A DNA stretch of 26,336 bases from UBA1367 sp040268355 (GTDB lineage Bacteria; Actinomycetota; Coriobacteriia; Coriobacteriales; Atopobiaceae), in contig JAWRIT010000087.1 in NCBI GenBank assembly GCA_040268355.1, positions 1 to 26,336 of the forward strand, in the 5' to 3' direction. A model generated the notes under the pieces. That model had not been told where the DNA came from and searched no databases. It saw only the letters and a program-made list of their open reading frames with translations. Below, piece after piece: positions 23,701-26,336 of this stretch. Made by a program: the position numbers and the translations under genes. Each line of letters begins with the position of its first letter. The first letter of the stretch is position 1.

Positions 23701-23718
23701 GAGGGGACGAGTCCCCTC
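23701..23718 (-). promoter_or_regulatory. Short perfect hairpin in the nrdD-nrdG spacer
   Basis: GAGGGGAC-ga-GTCCCCTC has 8-bp arms and a 2-nt loop, 54 bases upstream of the nrdG start. In the minus-strand message it could act as a processing site, a partial attenuator lowering nrdG relative to nrdD, or an operator. No -35/-10 pair for nrdG was found in the 23648-23841 spacer. Confidence 0.35.
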
Positions 23719-23841
23719 ATTGGGTCCCTGTGGTGCGAGACGATGGAGTCCCCGCCCTCCCTGAGCGTTCCGACACGTTCTGGTGCGTGCAGAGCTCGCT
23801 CAGCGGGAGCGCGGGGGCCTCACGTGCGGGCACGCAAAGGC

Positions 23842-26064
23842 TTACAAGTGCAGCACGCGGTCCTTGATCTCCTGCGTGCGGCCCTGGTTCCAGTACTGGG
23901 TGCCGATGTAGCCGCAGGTGCGTCGGGCCACGTTCATCTTGTTCTGGTCGCGGTTGCCGCAGTTGGGGCACTCCCACACCAGCTTGCCGTCGTCCTCTAC
24001 GATCTGGATCTCGCCGTCGTAACCGCAGCACTGGCAGTAGTCGCTCTTGGTGTTCAGCTCGGCGTACATGATGTGGTCGTAGATGTATTGCATGACGCTG
24101 ACGACGGCCTCGAGGTTATCCTGCATGTTAGGCACCTCGATGTAGGAGATGGCCCCGCCGGGGGAGAGGCGCTGGAAGGCGCTCTCGAAGTCCAGCTTGG
24201 TGAAGGCGTCGATCTCCTCGGTCACGTGCACGTGGTAGCTGTTGGTGATGTAGCCCTTGTCCGTGATGCCCGGCACGATCCCAAAGCGGCGCTGCAGGCT
24301 CTTGGCGAACTTGTAGGTGACCGACTCGATGGGCGTGCCGTAGACGGAGTAGTCGATGTCCTCCGCCGCCTTCCACTCGCCGCACTTGTCGTTCATGTGC
24401 TGCATGACGGCGAACGCGAACTCGGTGGCCTTGGGGTCGGTGTGGCTGAGCCCGGTCATGTGCTTGACGCACTCGTAGAGGCCCGCGTATCCCAGGCTGA
24501 TGGTGGAGTAGCCACCGTAGAGCAGCTTGTCGATGGTCTCGCCCTTGTCCAGGCGCGCGAGGGCCCCGTACTGCCACAGGATCGGCGCGGCGTCGGAGAG
24601 GGTGCCCTTCAGGCGCTCGTGACGGCAGCGCAGGGCGCGGTGGCAGAGGTCCAGGCGCTCGTCGAAGATCTCCCAGAAGCGCTGCATGTCCCCTGCGGAG
24701 GAGAGCGCGACGTCGGGCAGGTTGATGGTCACGACGCCCTGGTTGAAGCGGCCGTAGTACTTGGGCTTGCCCGGCTCGTAGTTGCCGGCCTTCGCCACGT
24801 TGTCGTAGCCATTGCCCGAGCGGTCGGGCGTCAGGAAGCTGCGGCAGCCCATGCAGGTGTAGGTGTCGCCGTTGCCCTCGGTCTCGCCGGCGGAGAGCTT
24901 GTACTCCTTCATCTTCTTTTCGGAGATGTAGTCGGGCACCAGGCGCTTGGCGGTGCACTTGGCGGCCAGCTTGGTGAGGTAGAAGTAGGGCGTGCCCTCG
25001 GTCAGGTTGTCGGGCTCCAGCACGTAGATGAGCTTGGGGAAGGCCGGCGTGATCCAGACGCCCTTCTCGTTCTTGACGCCCTGGTGGCGCTGCCGAAGCA
25101 TCTCCTCGATGATGAGGGCGAGGTCGGCCTTCTCCTGGGGGGTGCGGGCCTCGTTGAGGTACATGAACACCGTGATGAACGGCGCCTGGCCATTGGTGGT
25201 CATGAGCGTGACGACCTGGTACTGGATGGTCTGCACGCCGCGGGCGACCTCCTCGCGCAGGCGCTTCTCCACCATGGTCTCGATCTGCTCCTTGGTGGCG
25301 GAAAAGCCGACGGCCTCCATCTCGGCGTAGACGGAGCGGCGGATCTTCTTGCGGGAGACGTCCACGAAGGGCGCGAGGTGCGTGAGGCTGATGGACTGCC
25401 CGCCATACTGGGTGGAGGCGACCTGCGCGATGATCTGCGTGGCGATGTTGCAAGCGGTGGAGAAGCTGTGCGGCTTCTCGATGAGCGTGCCGGAGATGAC
25501 GGTGCCGTTCTGCAGCATGTCCTCGAGGTTCACGAGGTCGCAGTTGTGCATGTGCTGCGCGAAGTAGTCGGCGTCGTGGAAGTGGATGACGCCCTGCTCG
25601 TGCGCGTCGACCACCTCTGAGGGCAGCAGCGCGCGCATGGTGAGGTCACGGGAGACCTCGCCGGCCATGTAGTCGCGCTGGACGGAGACCACCGTGGGAT
25701 TCTTGTTGGAGTTCTCCTGCTTGACCTCCTCGTTCACGCACTCGATGAGCGAGAGGATCTTGTCGTCGGTGGTGTTCTTGTGGCGCTTCTTGTTCTGCTC
25801 GTAGCGGTAGATGATGTACTTGCGGGCCACCGAGAAGCGATCGAGGGCCATGAGCTGGTCCTCGACGAGGTCCTGGATCTCCTCGACCGAGACGGTGTGG
25901 CCGGCCTCCTTGCACTTGTCCTCCACGTTGAGCGCGGCGAAGCTGACCTCGCGCTCTCCGAGCCGCTCGTTGGCGGGGACCTCCTTGTTGGCCGCCTTGA
26001 TGGCGTTCTCGATCTTTGAGAGGTCGAAGGTGACCTCGGAACCGTTTCGCTTGATGATCTTCAC
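23842..26064 (-). CDS. nrdD: Anaerobic (class III) ribonucleoside-triphosphate reductase
   Basis: This 740-aa glycyl-radical enzyme reduces NTPs to dNTPs without oxygen, using NrdG for activation. GTG at 26064 is preceded by AGAGGG and proper spacing; the 30 extra residues from the ATG at 26154 are not family-like and would translate across one NrdR-like box. Domains in order: an N-terminal ATP-cone (VKIIKRNGSEVTFDLSKIENAI), which senses dATP/ATP; the ten-stranded barrel with CNLVNLEDMLQNG; a zinc site near the C-terminus (Cys677/680 and Cys699/702); and the radical motif RRTCGYIG with Gly718. No aerobic NrdAB or NrdEF is present in this window. It is the first gene of an nrdD-nrdG unit under probable NrdR control. 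Confidence 0.97.
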   Translation of the reverse strand: MKIIKRNGSEVTFDLSKIENAIKAANKEVPANERLGEREVSFAALNVEDKCKEAGHTVSVEEIQDLVEDQLMALDRFSVARKYIIYRYEQNKKRHKNTTDDKILSLIECVNEEVKQENSNKNPTVVSVQRDYMAGEVSRDLTMRALLPSEVVDAHEQGVIHFHDADYFAQHMHNCDLVNLEDMLQNGTVISGTLIEKPHSFSTACNIATQIIAQVASTQYGGQSISLTHLAPFVDVSRKKIRRSVYAEMEAVGFSATKEQIETMVEKRLREEVARGVQTIQYQVVTLMTTNGQAPFITVFMYLNEARTPQEKADLALIIEEMLRQRHQGVKNEKGVWITPAFPKLIYVLEPDNLTEGTPYFYLTKLAAKCTAKRLVPDYISEKKMKEYKLSAGETEGNGDTYTCMGCRSFLTPDRSGNGYDNVAKAGNYEPGKPKYYGRFNQGVVTINLPDVALSSAGDMQRFWEIFDERLDLCHRALRCRHERLKGTLSDAAPILWQYGALARLDKGETIDKLLYGGYSTISLGYAGLYECVKHMTGLSHTDPKATEFAFAVMQHMNDKCGEWKAAEDIDYSVYGTPIESVTYKFAKSLQRRFGIVPGITDKGYITNSYHVHVTEEIDAFTKLDFESAFQRLSPGGAISYIEVPNMQDNLEAVVSVMQYIYDHIMYAELNTKSDYCQCCGYDGEIQIVEDDGKLVWECPNCGNRDQNKMNVARRTCGYIGTQYWNQGRTQEIKDRVLHL

Positions 26065-26118
26065 GGGCGTTCCCTCTTGTCTTTCCTCGGTGGTACGTGT
26101 CACTAAGCGACTACTATG

Positions 26119-26166
26119 CCACAACAACTTGTGTCGAATGGTGCTCACAAACACAAGATGTTGTTG
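26119..26166 (-). promoter_or_regulatory. Two NrdR-box-like sites upstream of nrdD
   Basis: CCACAACAACTTGTGT (26119-26134) and ACACAAGATGTTGTTG (26151-26166) each match the NrdR box consensus acaCwAtATaTwgtgt at 12 of 16 positions. The gap between them is 16 bp, the usual spacing of three helical turns. They lie 55-102 nt before the nrdD start. On the minus strand a weak TTCGAC / TAGTAG pair with 16 bp spacing overlaps the proximal box, so NrdR bound here would block transcription when dATP is high. Confidence 0.75.
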
Positions 26167-26336
26167 AAATCATGCTCATTGTCTGTCGATAACTCCCGTC
26201 GGCGCAGGTACGTGAGGGGAGGTCAAAACACAAATCAAACTGAAATAATTTTGTGCCTGCCGTATGCCGGTCTGTCACGCACAGGGCGCACAAACGGTGG
26301 GCCGGCAGGTGAGGGCTGACACGGGGGAAGAGGGGC
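26167..26336. other. Non-coding right end: AT-rich island and a GC-rich inverted repeat
   Basis: 26220-26256 is unusually AT-rich for this genome and contains CACAAA (26229-26234) facing TTTGTG (26250-26255). Further right, CCTGCCG (26256-26262) can pair with CGGCAGG (26303-26309), and TGCCGG (26265-26270) with the overlapping CCGGCA (26302-26307). Two exclusive folds are therefore possible. It may be the far promoter region of nrdD or the end of a gene beyond the window. I see no coding region. Confidence 0.35.

Noticed and set aside
26116..26319. 67-codon plus-strand frame at the right end
   Set aside because: It starts within the NrdR boxes, has no ribosome site and runs through non-coding AT-rich DNA.

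Overview
This is a GC-rich bacterial window (about two thirds G+C by eye) with strongly GC-biased third codon positions. The gene set is that of a strict or facultative anaerobe of the Actinomycetota, most likely class Coriobacteriia (an Olsenella/Atopobium/Collinsella-like organism). Supporting signs are the class III (anaerobic) ribonucleotide reductase pair nrdD-nrdG, an oxygen-sensitive 2-hydroxyacyl-CoA-dehydratase-activase-like giant protein, a single-chain 'clostridial' PurL, and a riboflavin ECF transporter in place of visible riboflavin synthesis genes. The genus assignment is inference; there is no rRNA here.

Layout. 1-1290: a minus-strand TerB_N-domain protein that runs off the left edge. 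1291-3162: an orphan minus-strand AbiEi-like/nuclease-like protein (1628-2728), flanked on both sides by the most unusual DNA in the window. These are two same-orientation, dyad-symmetric arrays of a TTGTGGGC...GCGGA motif with an exact 31-bp period (1493-1620, four copies; 2797-2988, six copies). 3163-6894: purL. 7014-10385: a promoter, an FMN riboswitch and the ribU-ecfA-ecfT operon. 10499-11513: murB with its own promoter. 11578-15063: three minus-strand genes, galM, a UPF0210/DUF711 gene, and a beta-lactamase-fold serine-hydrolase-like gene 9 nt after the DUF711 stop. 15361-16833: xylB, divergent from galM, with three copies of one 9-mer in the shared control region. 16966-22937: a TetR gene with its own promoter and a 37-bp operator dyad, overlapping a 1543-aa two-activase fusion protein, then a small PH-like membrane protein. 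Perfect terminator hairpins follow. 23099-26064: nrdG and nrdD on the minus strand, with two NrdR-box-like sites upstream.

How the genes fit together. RibU/EcfA/EcfT import riboflavin under feedback from FMN. XylB and GalM serve pentose/aldose use and appear to share an operator. NrdD/NrdG make deoxynucleotides without oxygen under probable NrdR control. The TetR + giant activase + membrane protein operon is the best candidate for a poorly described system. By architecture the giant protein resembles the plasmalogen-forming PlsA-type proteins of anaerobes, which would make this a regulated membrane-ether-lipid operon. That assignment rests on remembered family knowledge and needs a search to confirm.
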